9,016 bases of DNA. Origin: Pseudomonadota bacterium. Its GTDB lineage: Bacteria > Pseudomonadota > Gammaproteobacteria > Burkholderiales > Thiobacillaceae. The notes beneath the pieces were generated by a model. The model was not told the origin of the DNA and searched no databases. It worked only from the letters and a program-made list of their open reading frames with translations. Of this stretch, positions 1-6,282 are shown piece after piece (position 1 is the first letter of the stretch; the number at the start of each line of letters is the position of its first letter). Position numbers and translations under genes: made by a program. The stretch lies in contig JAJZTV010000073.1 in the NCBI GenBank assembly GCA_021847385.1, positions 1 through 9,016 of the forward strand, given 5' to 3'.

Positions 1-443
1 GCGGCGCGATCAAGAACGTGATTGCGATTGCAGCCGGTGTCTGCGATGGCCTGGGCTTCGGCTACAACGCCCGTGCCGCGCTGATTACCCGCGGCCTGGC
101 CGAGATGACCCGGCTCGGGCTCAAGCTCGGCGGCCGGGCCGAGACCTTCATGGGCCTGTCCGGCCTGGGCGATCTCATCCTCACTTGCACCGGCGATCTG
201 TCGCGCAATCGCCAGGTCGGCCTACGCTTGGCGCAGGGCCAGGGTCTGGAGGCCATCCTGCGCGAGCTGGGCCATGTCGCCGAGGGCGTCACCACGGCGC
301 GCGAGGTCTGCCGTCTGGCACAGGAGGTCGGCGTGGAAATGCCCATCGCCGACGCGGTGCGCCGTTTGTTGCTGCAGGAATTGACCCCGAAACAGGCCGT
401 CGCCTTCCTGCTCAACCGCGATCAGAAGGACGAAGGGGTCTAG
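1..443 (+). CDS. gpsA: glycerol-3-phosphate dehydrogenase [NAD(P)+], C-terminal part
   Basis: Partial gene, cut by the left window edge; the reading frame begins with the codon at position 3 and ends at TAG 441-443, leaving 146 codons. The family (about 330 residues) reduces dihydroxyacetone phosphate to sn-glycerol-3-phosphate in the cytoplasm, the first step of phospholipid synthesis. What remains is the all-helical C-terminal catalytic domain. It opens with GAIKNVIAIAAG, which carries the conserved catalytic lysine, followed by CDGLGFGYNARAALITRG and then the FMGLSGLGDLILTCTG and SRNRQVG segments typical of GpsA. The NAD-binding Rossmann half lies outside the window. A GTG at 18 is internal and is not the start. 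The C-terminus (FLLNRDQKDEGV) is the usual short polar tail, so the 3' end looks intact. It converges on trmL with a 40-base gap. Identification is very secure. Confidence 0.96.
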   Translation, partial: GAIKNVIAIAAGVCDGLGFGYNARAALITRGLAEMTRLGLKLGGRAETFMGLSGLGDLILTCTGDLSRNRQVGLRLAQGQGLEAILRELGHVAEGVTTAREVCRLAQEVGVEMPIADAVRRLLLQELTPKQAVAFLLNRDQKDEGV

Positions 444-448
444 GCGTT

Positions 449-481
449 TTTACCGCGCGCCTTCGCGTCCTTAGCGGTAAA
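449..481. terminator. candidate bidirectional hairpin between gpsA and trmL
   Basis: A perfect 8-base inverted repeat, TTTACCGC (449-456) and GCGGTAAA (474-481), sits in the 40-base gap between the convergent gpsA and trmL stops. A smaller CGCG/CGCG pair lies inside the loop. The arms begin and end in short T or A runs (TTTTT at 447-451 and AAA at 479-481), so it could work weakly as an intrinsic terminator in both directions. Neither side has a long U-tract, so the terminator role is an inference from placement and symmetry. Confidence 0.4.
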
Positions 482-483
482 GC

Positions 484-948
484 TCAAGCCCCACCGGTAA
501 AATGGTGCTGGCGCCAGGCCTCGAACACCGCGACGGCAGCGGCGTTGGACAGGTTCAGGCTACGTTGCCCCGGTCGCATCGGCAGCCGGATATGCCGGTC
601 CGCCGGAATCTCGGCCAAGACCTCTTCGGGCAGCCCCCGCGTCTCCGGCCCGAACAACAAGACATCGTCCGCTTGGAAGGCGACCTCGGTATGCAGCCGG
701 TGCGCGCGCTTGGTGAAGGCGTAGATGCGCCGCCCGGCGAAGTAGGCCAGGGCGGCAGGCCAGTCGGCATGGGTCTTGAGTTCGGCATATTCGTGGTAGT
801 CGAGGCCGGCCCGTTTCAATTGTTTGTCGTCGAGCGAAAAGCCCAAGGGCTCGATCAAATGCAGGCGGCAACCGGTGTTGGCGGCCAGGCGGATGATGTT
901 GCCGGTATTGGGGGGGATCTCGGGTTGGAACAGCAATATGTCGAACAT
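484..948 (-). CDS. trmL: tRNA (cytidine(34)-2'-O)-methyltransferase
   Basis: A 154-residue protein, full length for TrmL/YibK (about 155 residues), a minimal SPOUT (alpha/beta-knot) methyltransferase that works as a dimer. The family transfers a methyl group from S-adenosylmethionine to the ribose 2'-OH of the wobble nucleotide in certain tRNA-Leu species. Visible motifs are the N-terminal FQPEIPPNTGNIIRLAANTG (residues 7-26), the knot segment LLFGPETRGLP (97-107) and the C-terminal LPMRPGQRSLNLSNA (122-136), which form the cofactor pocket. The start ATG (946-948 on the complement) gives the standard N-terminus MFDILLFQPE. It lies divergent to mshE across 58 bases and convergent to gpsA. The gpsA-trmL pairing is common in proteobacteria, especially betaproteobacteria. 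A run of seven C (complement of G910-916) covers Ile11-Pro13. Functional assignment is secure; the tRNA target is inferred from the family. Confidence 0.95.
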   Translation of the reverse strand: MFDILLFQPEIPPNTGNIIRLAANTGCRLHLIEPLGFSLDDKQLKRAGLDYHEYAELKTHADWPAALAYFAGRRIYAFTKRAHRLHTEVAFQADDVLLFGPETRGLPEEVLAEIPADRHIRLPMRPGQRSLNLSNAAAVAVFEAWRQHHFTGGA

Positions 949-951
949 GGC

Positions 952-980
952 TTGAGCTTGGGCCGATGAGCCGATAAGTT
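952..980 (+). promoter_or_regulatory. weak candidate sigma-70 promoter for mshE
   Basis: Within the 58-base divergent gap between trmL and mshE, TTGAGC (952-957) resembles a -35 box. TAAGTT (975-980), 17 bases further on, is a poor -10 box. The spacing is ideal but the hexamers match consensus only partly. Some promoter is expected here, because mshE is the first + strand gene after a divergent neighbour, but this exact placement is tentative. Confidence 0.22.
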
Positions 981-998
981 ACGGGTAGGCTTCGAACG

Positions 999-1004
999 AA
1001 GGGG
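999..1004 (+). promoter_or_regulatory. ribosome binding site of mshE, bears on start choice
   Basis: AAGGGG ends two bases before ATG 1007 and five bases before the adjacent in-frame ATG 1010. The spacing favours the second ATG, so the mature protein may begin MARPEKIRLG rather than MMARPEK. The difference is one residue. The CTTCG/CGAAG palindrome (990-1001) overlaps the left end of this site. Confidence 0.5.
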
Positions 1005-1006
1005 TA

Positions 1007-2713
1007 ATGATGGCACGGCCGGAGAAGATCCGACTCGGCGATTTGCTGGTGGCGCAAAAGGTGCTGTCGCAGGCGCAGCTCGCCGATGCCCTGGATCGGC
1101 AGCGCCAGAGCGGGCGCAAGCTCGGCCGCGTGCTGATCGAGAACGGTTTTGCCACCGAGGATCAGATCTCGATGGCGATCGCCCGCCAGATGAATATCCC
1201 CTTCGTCGATTTGTGCCGGGTCCAGGTCAAGCCGGAGGTCGCGCACCTGCTGCCCGAACAGGCGGCGCGGCGGTTCCGGGCCGCCGCGCTGGAGCAGCGT
1301 GACAACGGCGTGCTGGTGGCCATGGCCGATCCGACCGACATCTTCACCTACGACGAGATCGTCCGCACCGTCAGAAAGAACGTCGAGCTGGCGGTGGCGA
1401 CCGAGAGCGCGGTCGACAAGTTCATCGACAACGCCTACCACGGCACCGACGAGATCGACGAGCTGGCGCGCAGCCTGTCGGAGGAATTGGGCCAGGAAGA
1501 GGCGATCGACATCAGCCAGCTCGCCACCGGCGAGGCGGCGGAGGATGCCCCGGTGGTCCGCCTATTGCAGACCGTCTTCGAGGACGCCCTGCAGGAAGGC
1601 GCTTCCGACATCCACATCGAGCCGATCGACGGTCGGCTGCAAATCCGGTTTCGGGTCGACGGCATGCTGCATGTCGCGACCGAGGCCGACAGCCGCATCG
1701 GCCCGGCCCTGATCCAGCGCCTCAAGTTGATGGGCGAGATGAATATCGCGGAAAAGCGCCTGCCGCAGGACGGCCGGTTCATGATCCGGGTCGACCAGCG
1801 GCAGGTCGATGTGCGTCTATCGGTCATCCGTACCCAATACGGCGAATCGGCGGTGATGCGCCTGCTGACCGGTAGCGGCGAGGTCAGCCTCGATCGGCTG
1901 GGCATCGCGCCCGAGACCCTGGTCAGCTTCCGGCGCATGATCCATCAACCCAACGGCCTGGTCCTGGTCACCGGCCCGACCGGCAGCGGCAAGACCACGA
2001 CCTTATACGGTGCGCTGGCGGAGCTGAACGACCCCGGGGTGAAGATCCTGACCGTCGAGGATCCGGTCGAATATCGCCTGCCCGGCATCAACCAGGTGCA
2101 GGTGCAGGACAAGATCGAGCTGACTTTTTCCCGTGCCTTGCGCGCCTTTCTGCGCCAGGACCCGGACATCATCCTGGTCGGCGAGATGCGCGACCAGGAG
2201 ACGGCGCTGATCGCATTGCGCGCGGCGCTGACCGGCCATCTGGTGTTGTCCACCCTGCATACCAACGATGCCGCTTCGGCTGCCGCGCGTCTGCTGGATA
2301 TGGGCGCGCCGTCATACCTGCTGGCCAGTTCGCTGACCTGCATCATGGCGCAACGCCTGGTGCGCAAGCTCTGCCCGCTGTGTACCGAGGCGGCGCCGCT
2401 GACGCCGACCGAGCGGGCCTGGCTCAAGGTGGAACTGGACAAAGGCCTGGCCGCGGACACCTTCAAGCGCGGCCAGGGTTGCCGGCATTGCAACTTCACC
2501 GGCTACAAGGGGCGCCAGGGCGTGTTCGAATTGTTGGAGATCGACGCGACCTTGGCCGGCCTGCTCAACCGTGGTGACACCGAGCTCTTCCATGCGGCGG
2601 CCAAACGCAAGCTGGCGGGCCGGAATCTGCACGACGAAGCGGTGCGCCTGGCCAGCGAAGGGCTGACCAGCGTGGCCGAGGCGATGCGCGCGGTGCACCA
2701 GGCCGACGAGTAG
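1007..2713 (+). CDS. mshE: MSHA pilus assembly ATPase MshE (GspE/PilB family) with N-terminal c-di-GMP-binding MshEN domain
   Basis: A 568-residue cytoplasmic hexameric ATPase of the GspE/PilB family that would drive MSHA pilus polymerisation through MshG. The N-terminus has the MshEN c-di-GMP layout exactly: a 24-residue motif from RLGDLLV to Q32 (9-32), a 5-residue spacer (33-37), and a second 24-residue motif from KLGRVLI to Q61 (38-61). Further on are the arginine-rich N2 region, Walker A GPTGSGKTTT (323-332, Lys329), the Asp box TVEDPVEY (from 349), Walker B IILVGEMRD (388-396, Glu393) and the His box HLVLSTLHTND (411-421). A tetracysteine zinc site CPLC (456-459) and CRHC (492-495) follows, as in PilB/GspE. 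All catalytic motifs are intact, so it should be active. In motif 1 the usual glycine is Lys18, which is unusual. The stop TAG is followed at once by the mshG ATG, so the two are co-transcribed. A PilB or GspE label is possible in principle, but the MshEN domain and the msh genes after it favour MshE. Confidence 0.94.
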   Translation: MMARPEKIRLGDLLVAQKVLSQAQLADALDRQRQSGRKLGRVLIENGFATEDQISMAIARQMNIPFVDLCRVQVKPEVAHLLPEQAARRFRAAALEQRDNGVLVAMADPTDIFTYDEIVRTVRKNVELAVATESAVDKFIDNAYHGTDEIDELARSLSEELGQEEAIDISQLATGEAAEDAPVVRLLQTVFEDALQEGASDIHIEPIDGRLQIRFRVDGMLHVATEADSRIGPALIQRLKLMGEMNIAEKRLPQDGRFMIRVDQRQVDVRLSVIRTQYGESAVMRLLTGSGEVSLDRLGIAPETLVSFRRMIHQPNGLVLVTGPTGSGKTTTLYGALAELNDPGVKILTVEDPVEYRLPGINQVQVQDKIELTFSRALRAFLRQDPDIILVGEMRDQETALIALRAALTGHLVLSTLHTNDAASAAARLLDMGAPSYLLASSLTCIMAQRLVRKLCPLCTEAAPLTPTERAWLKVELDKGLAADTFKRGQGCRHCNFTGYKGRQGVFELLEIDATLAGLLNRGDTELFHAAAKRKLAGRNLHDEAVRLASEGLTSVAEAMRAVHQADE

Positions 2714-3937
2714 ATGCCGTACTTCGCCTATAAGGCCCGCAACAATCGGGGCGAGCTGATCGCCGGTGGGTTGGAAGGTACCAGTCCAGGCGCGGTGGCG
2801 GACGAACTGGCCCGATCCGGCCTGACCCCGATCGAGGTGGTTCCCGGCAAGGCGACGGCCACGTTTACGCTGGCCCTGCCCCGGCTGCTGCAGAGCCGGA
2901 TCGACGAACTCGATCTGATGTTGTTCGTGCGCCAGATGCACAGCCTGCTCAAGGCCGGTGTGCCGATCTTGCGCGCGCTGACCTCGCTGGCCGAATCGAC
3001 CGCCAAGCCGGCGTTCCAGAGCGTACTGAATGGCCTGAAAGACGGCCTCAGCACCGGCCGCGAGCTGTCGGTCAGCTTGCATCGCTATCCTGCGGTGTTT
3101 CCCGATTTCTTCATCAATATGGTGCGGGTGGGCGAGACCAGCGGCCGCCTGGAGGAGGTCTTTCTGCGGCTGTTCCATTATTACGAGTCCGGCATCGATC
3201 TGCGCGAGCGGGTCAAGGGCGCCTTGCGCTACCCGGCCTTTGTGATCGTCGCCATCATCGGCGCCATCGTCGTAATCAATATCGTGGTCATCCCGGCCTT
3301 CGCCAAGGTCTACGCCCAGTCCAAGGTCGAGTTGCCCCTGCTTACCCGCGCGCTGATCGGCACATCGGACTTGATGATGCACGGCTGGCCGGTTCTGTTG
3401 TTCGGCCTGGTGCTGGCGGTGGTCGGCTTTCGGGTTTGGCTTGGCACGTCGGTCGGGGCCTATCACTGGAGCCGCATCCTGCTCAAGCTGCCGATCGTCG
3501 GCGACATCGTGCACAAGGCCGCATTGGCCCGCTTCGCCAAGAGCATGGCCATGGGGCATGCCAGCGGCCTGCCGATCACACAGAACCTGACCAGCGTCAG
3601 CCGGGTGGTGGACAACAGCTATATCGCCAGCCGCATCGAGCAGATGCGCGATGGCGTTGAGCGGGGCGAGAGCCTGACCCGGGTGGCCGCCACCACCGGC
3701 GTCTTCACGCCGGTGGTCTTGCAGATGCTGTCGGTGGGCGAAGAGACCGGCGACTTGGAGCACCTGCTCGACGAGATCGGCGACATGTACCAGCGCGAGG
3801 TGGAATACGAGGTCAAGACCTTGTCCGGGCAGATCGAACCGCTGCTCACTATGGTCATGGGCGTGCTGGTGTTGATCGTCGCGCTCGGTGTGTTTTTGCC
3901 GTTGTGGGACTTGGGAAAGACGATGCTTACGCGTTAG
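2714..3937 (+). CDS. mshG: MSHA pilus inner-membrane platform protein MshG (PilC/GspF family)
   Basis: A 407-residue polytopic membrane protein of the usual GspF/PilC length. It forms the inner-membrane platform that MshE is thought to rotate to insert pilin subunits. The N-terminus MPYFAYKARNNRGELIAG is the standard opening. Two T2SSF repeats are visible, each marked by a related signature: FFINMVRVGETSG (132-144) and VVLQMLSVGEETG (334-346). Hydrophobic segments lie at about 175-198, 224-244 and 378-398, giving the three-helix topology of the family with two cytoplasmic domains. ATG 2714 directly abuts the mshE stop and has only a weak GAG (2708-2710) in front, so translation is probably coupled to mshE. 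The next gene is a pilin, and the small mshF gene that follows mshG in Vibrio is missing. Naming as MshG rather than PilC rests on context. Confidence 0.92.
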   Translation: MPYFAYKARNNRGELIAGGLEGTSPGAVADELARSGLTPIEVVPGKATATFTLALPRLLQSRIDELDLMLFVRQMHSLLKAGVPILRALTSLAESTAKPAFQSVLNGLKDGLSTGRELSVSLHRYPAVFPDFFINMVRVGETSGRLEEVFLRLFHYYESGIDLRERVKGALRYPAFVIVAIIGAIVVINIVVIPAFAKVYAQSKVELPLLTRALIGTSDLMMHGWPVLLFGLVLAVVGFRVWLGTSVGAYHWSRILLKLPIVGDIVHKAALARFAKSMAMGHASGLPITQNLTSVSRVVDNSYIASRIEQMRDGVERGESLTRVAATTGVFTPVVLQMLSVGEETGDLEHLLDEIGDMYQREVEYEVKTLSGQIEPLLTMVMGVLVLIVALGVFLPLWDLGKTMLTR

Positions 3938-3940
3938 AAC

Positions 3941-3971
3941 TTAAGTGGATTTTCATCTAATTATCTATAAT
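3941..3971 (+). promoter_or_regulatory. candidate sigma-70 promoter for the pilin (structural) operon
   Basis: A perfect -10 hexamer TATAAT (3966-3971) lies 70 bases before the pilin ATG, in the only sizeable intergenic gap of the cluster. The best -35 candidate, TTAAGT (3941-3946), is poor and its spacing of 19 is long, so activation by a bound factor is possible. In Vibrio cholerae the structural msh genes are transcribed separately from the secretory genes, and a promoter here would match that arrangement. A second box-like TATAAC lies at 3993-3998. Confidence 0.5.
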
Positions 3972-3997
3972 TAATTTAATAAAATTATTTTGTATAA
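3949..3997. other. AT-rich island upstream of the major pilin
   Basis: Only 4 of 49 bases are G or C, against a strongly GC-rich background on both sides. The stretch has no reading frame of its own and carries the TATAAT box. It is most simply read as a promoter and melting region, possibly with upstream A/T elements or a site for a nucleoid protein such as H-NS or IHF. No clear IHF consensus was seen. Confidence 0.6.
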
Positions 3998-3998
3998 C

Positions 3999-4021
3999 CG
4001 GCGGCCTCACTTAAGCCGCTG
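3999..4021 (+). other. small hairpin in the pilin 5' leader
   Basis: GCGGC (4001-4005) can pair with GCCGC (4015-4019) across a 9-base loop, extended by a G-U and a C-G pair at the base to give a 7-pair stem. No T-run follows, so it is not an intrinsic terminator. It lies inside the probable pilin mRNA leader, 7 bases before the ribosome binding site, where it could stabilise the message or mask translation. Any function is inferred. Confidence 0.3.
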
Positions 4022-4028
4022 ACTCTGG

Positions 4029-4034
4029 AAAGGA
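4029..4034 (+). promoter_or_regulatory. ribosome binding site that fixes the pilin start
   Basis: AAAGGA lies six bases before ATG 4041, the best Shine-Dalgarno spacing in the window. It supports ATG 4041 over the in-frame TTG at 4038 (3-base gap). It also argues against the out-of-frame ATG 4034, which overlaps the site itself. A strong site fits a gene for an abundant fibre subunit. Confidence 0.7.
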
Positions 4035-4040
4035 TGTTTG

Positions 4041-4526
4041 ATGAATTTGCGTGTTCGGCAGTCTGGTTTTACTTTGATCGAATTGATCATGGTCATTGTC
4101 ATCGTCGGCATCCTGGCCGCCGTCGCCTTGCCCCGTTTCGCCGACCTGCAGGGCGATGCGCGCAACGCCAAAGGCCAGGCCTTGGTTGGCTCCATCCGCT
4201 CCGCCTCCGCCGTGGCCCACGCCACCGCGCTGGCGCGCAACGCGACCGGTGCGACCGGCACCGTCACCATGGAAGGCCAGACCGTCAATATGGTGTACGG
4301 TTACCCGGCAGCGACGAGCCTGGGTATCATCGTCGCGGCCAATATCGACGCGACGCGGGACAACGTGACCATCACCCCGGGTACCGACCCCGCCACCGAC
4401 CCGCTCACGGTCGACATCAACGGCGCCGGCACCCTGGCCAATTGCCGCATCAGCTACACGGCGGCCGCCAGCGCCTCCACGCCGCCGGTCGTCAGTTTCA
4501 ACGGCAGCGCAGCCAACTGTCTGTGA
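4041..4526 (+). CDS. mshA: MSHA major-type pilin (MshA/MshB-like type IV prepilin)
   Basis: A 161-residue type IV prepilin and the probable main subunit of the fibre. The 9-residue leader MNLRVRQSG ends in the prepilin peptidase Gly, followed by Phe+1 and Glu+5 (FTLIELIMVIVIVGILAAVA), so it should be cleaved and N-methylated by PilD. The core after the hydrophobic helix (ALPRFADLQGDARNAKGQAL, then a GYP motif) is characteristic of MshA/MshB rather than PilA. Cys135 and Cys160 sit near the C-terminus and probably form the D-region disulfide loop. ATG 4041 is chosen because of the AAAGGA site; TTG 4038 would add one residue. It is the first gene behind the AT-rich promoter island and overlaps mshC by 4 bases. 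Vibrio has both mshB and mshA here; only one such pilin is present, so the choice between the two names is uncertain. Confidence 0.85.
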   Translation: MNLRVRQSGFTLIELIMVIVIVGILAAVALPRFADLQGDARNAKGQALVGSIRSASAVAHATALARNATGATGTVTMEGQTVNMVYGYPAATSLGIIVAANIDATRDNVTITPGTDPATDPLTVDINGAGTLANCRISYTAAASASTPPVVSFNGSAANCL

Positions 4527-4975
4527 TCGCGACCGAGCGCGGCTATAGTCTGATCGAAGTCATCGGTGTTCTCGCGATCCTGGGAATACTGGCCGCGCTT
4601 GGGCTGGGCCGCTTCGGCGCTAGCGAAACCTTCGCGGCCCGTGGTTTTTCCGATCAGGCCGCCGCGCTTGTGCGCTACGGCCAGAAACTGGCCATCGCCC
4701 GGCATGGCAACGTCTTCGTCGCCCAGCAGGTCGACCGCCTGCAGTTGTGTCTGTCCGCGGGCATTCCCTGTCCGGCGGGCCAGGGTGCGCCCGGCCCCGC
4801 CGGGGAAAGACCGTTCGAGGTGGCGGCACCGGCGGATGTGCTTGTAGCGGCCACGACCGCCAACTTTTCCTTCGATGCCAACGGTCGCCCGTCTGCGGCC
4901 ACGGTCTTCACCTTCACCGATTCCGGAGGCGCGACCACGCTGACGGTCGAGGCCGAAACCGGCTATGTCCATTAG
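4523..4975 (+). CDS. mshC: MSHA minor pilin MshC
   Basis: A 150-residue prepilin-like protein with a GspH-like body. The short leader MIATERG is followed by YSLIEVIGVLAILGILAALG, with Tyr in place of the usual Phe at +1 and Glu at +5 retained. Family marks are TFAARGFSDQAAALVRYGQK just after the helix, FSFDANGRPS, and the C-terminal ending TVEAETGYVH. Cys76 and Cys83 form a close pair and could make a disulfide. The GTG start at 4523 overlaps the preceding pilin stop (GTGA); no Shine-Dalgarno is visible, so translational coupling is likely. The same frame is open back to ATG 4034 across the whole preceding gene, but that part is a shadow. The protein is somewhat short for the family as I remember it. 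It probably belongs to the minor-pilin complex at the pilus tip or base. Confidence 0.85.
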   Translation: MIATERGYSLIEVIGVLAILGILAALGLGRFGASETFAARGFSDQAAALVRYGQKLAIARHGNVFVAQQVDRLQLCLSAGIPCPAGQGAPGPAGERPFEVAAPADVLVAATTANFSFDANGRPSAATVFTFTDSGGATTLTVEAETGYVH

Positions 4976-5456
4976 GTCCCGGCGTGTGCGGCTGCGGCGG
5001 TCCCAGTGCGGTATCTCGCTGATCGAGATCGTCATCTTCATCCTCGTGATCGGTATCGCGCTGGCGGCCGTCGCTCAGGTTTTTTCCATCACGGCGCGGG
5101 CCAACGCCGATCCCTTGCTGCGGCGCCAGGCCCTGGCGGTGGCTCAGGCGCTGATGGAGGAGATCAGTTACAAGGAATTCAGCAATCCGCCGAATGGCTT
5201 TACCGGGCCGTACACACCGGTCAATCGCGGCAAGTTCGACGATGTCATGGATTACAACGGTTTCGCCATGGACGGCATCGCCTATCTGGATGGCACGCCG
5301 ATTCCGGGGCTCGGCCAATATCGGGTTCAGATTGCGGTGGCGTCCACGGCCTTCGGTCCGGTGCCGGCGCCGCAGGGCTGGAGGATTACCATCACGGTGA
5401 CCGATCCAAGCGGTGAGGAGCTTGTGCTCGATGGCTATCGCGCGAACTACTATTAA
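4965..5456 (+). CDS. mshD: MSHA minor pilin MshD
   Basis: A 163-residue prepilin-like protein. The 16-residue, very basic leader MSIRSRRVRLRRSQCG precedes ISLIEIVIFILVIGIALAAV: Gly-1 and Glu+5 are present, but +1 is Ile and -2 is Cys, both unusual. The body matches MshD well: ANADPLLRRQALAVAQALME, then a stretch ending FDDVMDYNGFAMDGI, then TVTDPSGEELVLDGYRANYY at the C-terminus. ATG 4965 overlaps mshC by 11 bases and lacks a clear ribosome binding site. The alternative GTG 4986 would give a 9-residue leader more like its neighbours, so the start is uncertain. Known minor pilins of this kind prime assembly and shape the tip complex; the exact role of MshD is not visible from sequence. Confidence 0.86.
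   Translation: MSIRSRRVRLRRSQCGISLIEIVIFILVIGIALAAVAQVFSITARANADPLLRRQALAVAQALMEEISYKEFSNPPNGFTGPYTPVNRGKFDDVMDYNGFAMDGIAYLDGTPIPGLGQYRVQIAVASTAFGPVPAPQGWRITITVTDPSGEELVLDGYRANYY
5415..5420 (+). promoter_or_regulatory. ribosome binding site of mshO inside mshD
   Basis: GAGGAG lies ten bases before ATG 5431, within the mshD coding region. It supports that start over the in-frame GTG 5413, which would lie just before the site and have no site of its own. The spacing is at the long end of the working range. Confidence 0.5.
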
Positions 5457-6282
5457 ACGCTTCGGCGGTGGTTTCAGCCTGATCGAATTGATCGTGATCA
5501 TGGCCGTCGTCGGGATTTTGGCCAGCATGGTCGCCGCATTCATCCTGGCCCCGATGCGGGGCTATCTCGATTCGACCCGGCGTGCGGTGCTGGTCGATAT
5601 CGCCAATACCGCCCTGCAACGTATGGCGCGCGATATCCGCTTGGCCTTGCCCAACAGTGTGCGCGTGCGGCAGGTGGCCGGCGTTTATTATCTGGAGTTC
5701 CTGATGATCGCCGAGGGCGGGCGCTACCGAGAGGAGACCGACCCGACGATCCCCGGCAGCGACAAATTGGATTTCGCCAATGGTGCCGACGATACCTTCG
5801 ATATCCTGGGGCCTACCCTCGACATGGCGGCGGGCGACCAGGTGGTGATCTACAACCTGGGCTTCGATGCCGATACCGATGCTTATCTGGGCGGCAATCG
5901 CCGGGCCTATAGCGGCGCGGCCGGACCGGTCGGCCAGATCCATTTCACCGCCACCGGCACGCCATTCCGTTTCGAACCGCCCGGACGGCGGTTTTTCGTG
6001 GTGCGGACCCCGGTCAGCTACAGTTGCAATCCGACGACCGGTGAATTGCGCCGTTTCTCCAGCTATGCCATCAGCGGCAGCCAGCCGACCGATCCGGCCA
6101 GCCCCCCGTTGAATGGCGGCAACAGCCATTTACTGGCCACCAATGTGACGGGCTGCAATTTTGCCTACGACAGTGGGGCCATCACCGGCAATCTCGGCCA
6201 GGTGACCCTTTGGCTGCAATTGACCAGCGAGGGCGAGGCGGTCAGCCTCTATCGTGAGATGGTGGTGAACAACAATGCGTAG
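5431..6282 (+). CDS. mshO: MSHA minor pilin MshO (PilW/GspJ-like)
   Basis: A 283-residue prepilin-like protein, the largest of the minor pilins here, as is usual for MshO. Leader MAIARTTIKRFGGG, then FSLIELIVIMAVVGILASMV with Phe+1 and Glu+5. The segment NTALQRMARDIRLALPNSVR matches the GspJ/PilW-like helix end. Later marks are RFFVVRTPVSYSC (Cys199) and LLATNVTGCNFAYDSG (Cys242), then the GQVTLWLQLTSEGEAVSLYR strand region close to the C-terminus. The two cysteines may form a disulfide. ATG 5431 is preferred because of GAGGAG at 5415-5420 and the good leader; it overlaps mshD by 26 bases, the longest overlap in the operon. It probably acts with MshC, MshD and MshP in a tip-priming complex, by analogy with the minor pilins of other type IV pili. 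Confidence 0.87.
   Translation: MAIARTTIKRFGGGFSLIELIVIMAVVGILASMVAAFILAPMRGYLDSTRRAVLVDIANTALQRMARDIRLALPNSVRVRQVAGVYYLEFLMIAEGGRYREETDPTIPGSDKLDFANGADDTFDILGPTLDMAAGDQVVIYNLGFDADTDAYLGGNRRAYSGAAGPVGQIHFTATGTPFRFEPPGRRFFVVRTPVSYSCNPTTGELRRFSSYAISGSQPTDPASPPLNGGNSHLLATNVTGCNFAYDSGAITGNLGQVTLWLQLTSEGEAVSLYREMVVNNNA

Noticed and set aside
990..1001. CTTCG-AA-CGAAG palindrome before mshE as a possible operator or hairpin
   Set aside because: The 2-base spacer is too short for a full hairpin, the motif is small enough to occur by chance, and no second copy of the palindrome was seen.
560..1441. A 293-codon - strand frame running across trmL and the start of mshE
   Set aside because: It crosses two identified genes and their divergent intergenic gap in a different frame and has no recognisable protein features.
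2312..3763. A 483-codon open frame on the - strand opposite mshE and mshG
   Set aside because: It lies wholly antisense to two well-identified genes, is rich in His, Gln, Arg and Gly as expected from the reverse of GC-rich coding sequence, and shows no recognisable domain.
4034..4522. An open + frame from ATG 4034 that would fuse a long extension onto mshC
   Set aside because: The translated extension is Arg/His/Pro-rich with no domain, overlaps the clear pilin gene in another frame, and its ATG lies within the ribosome binding site of ATG 4041. The mshC leader starting at GTG 4523 explains the conserved part.
4775..4810. Short collagen-like Gly-X-Y run (GAP GPA GER) in MshC
   Set aside because: Only three triplets are present, too few for a collagen-like fold; it is more likely a flexible Pro/Gly loop.
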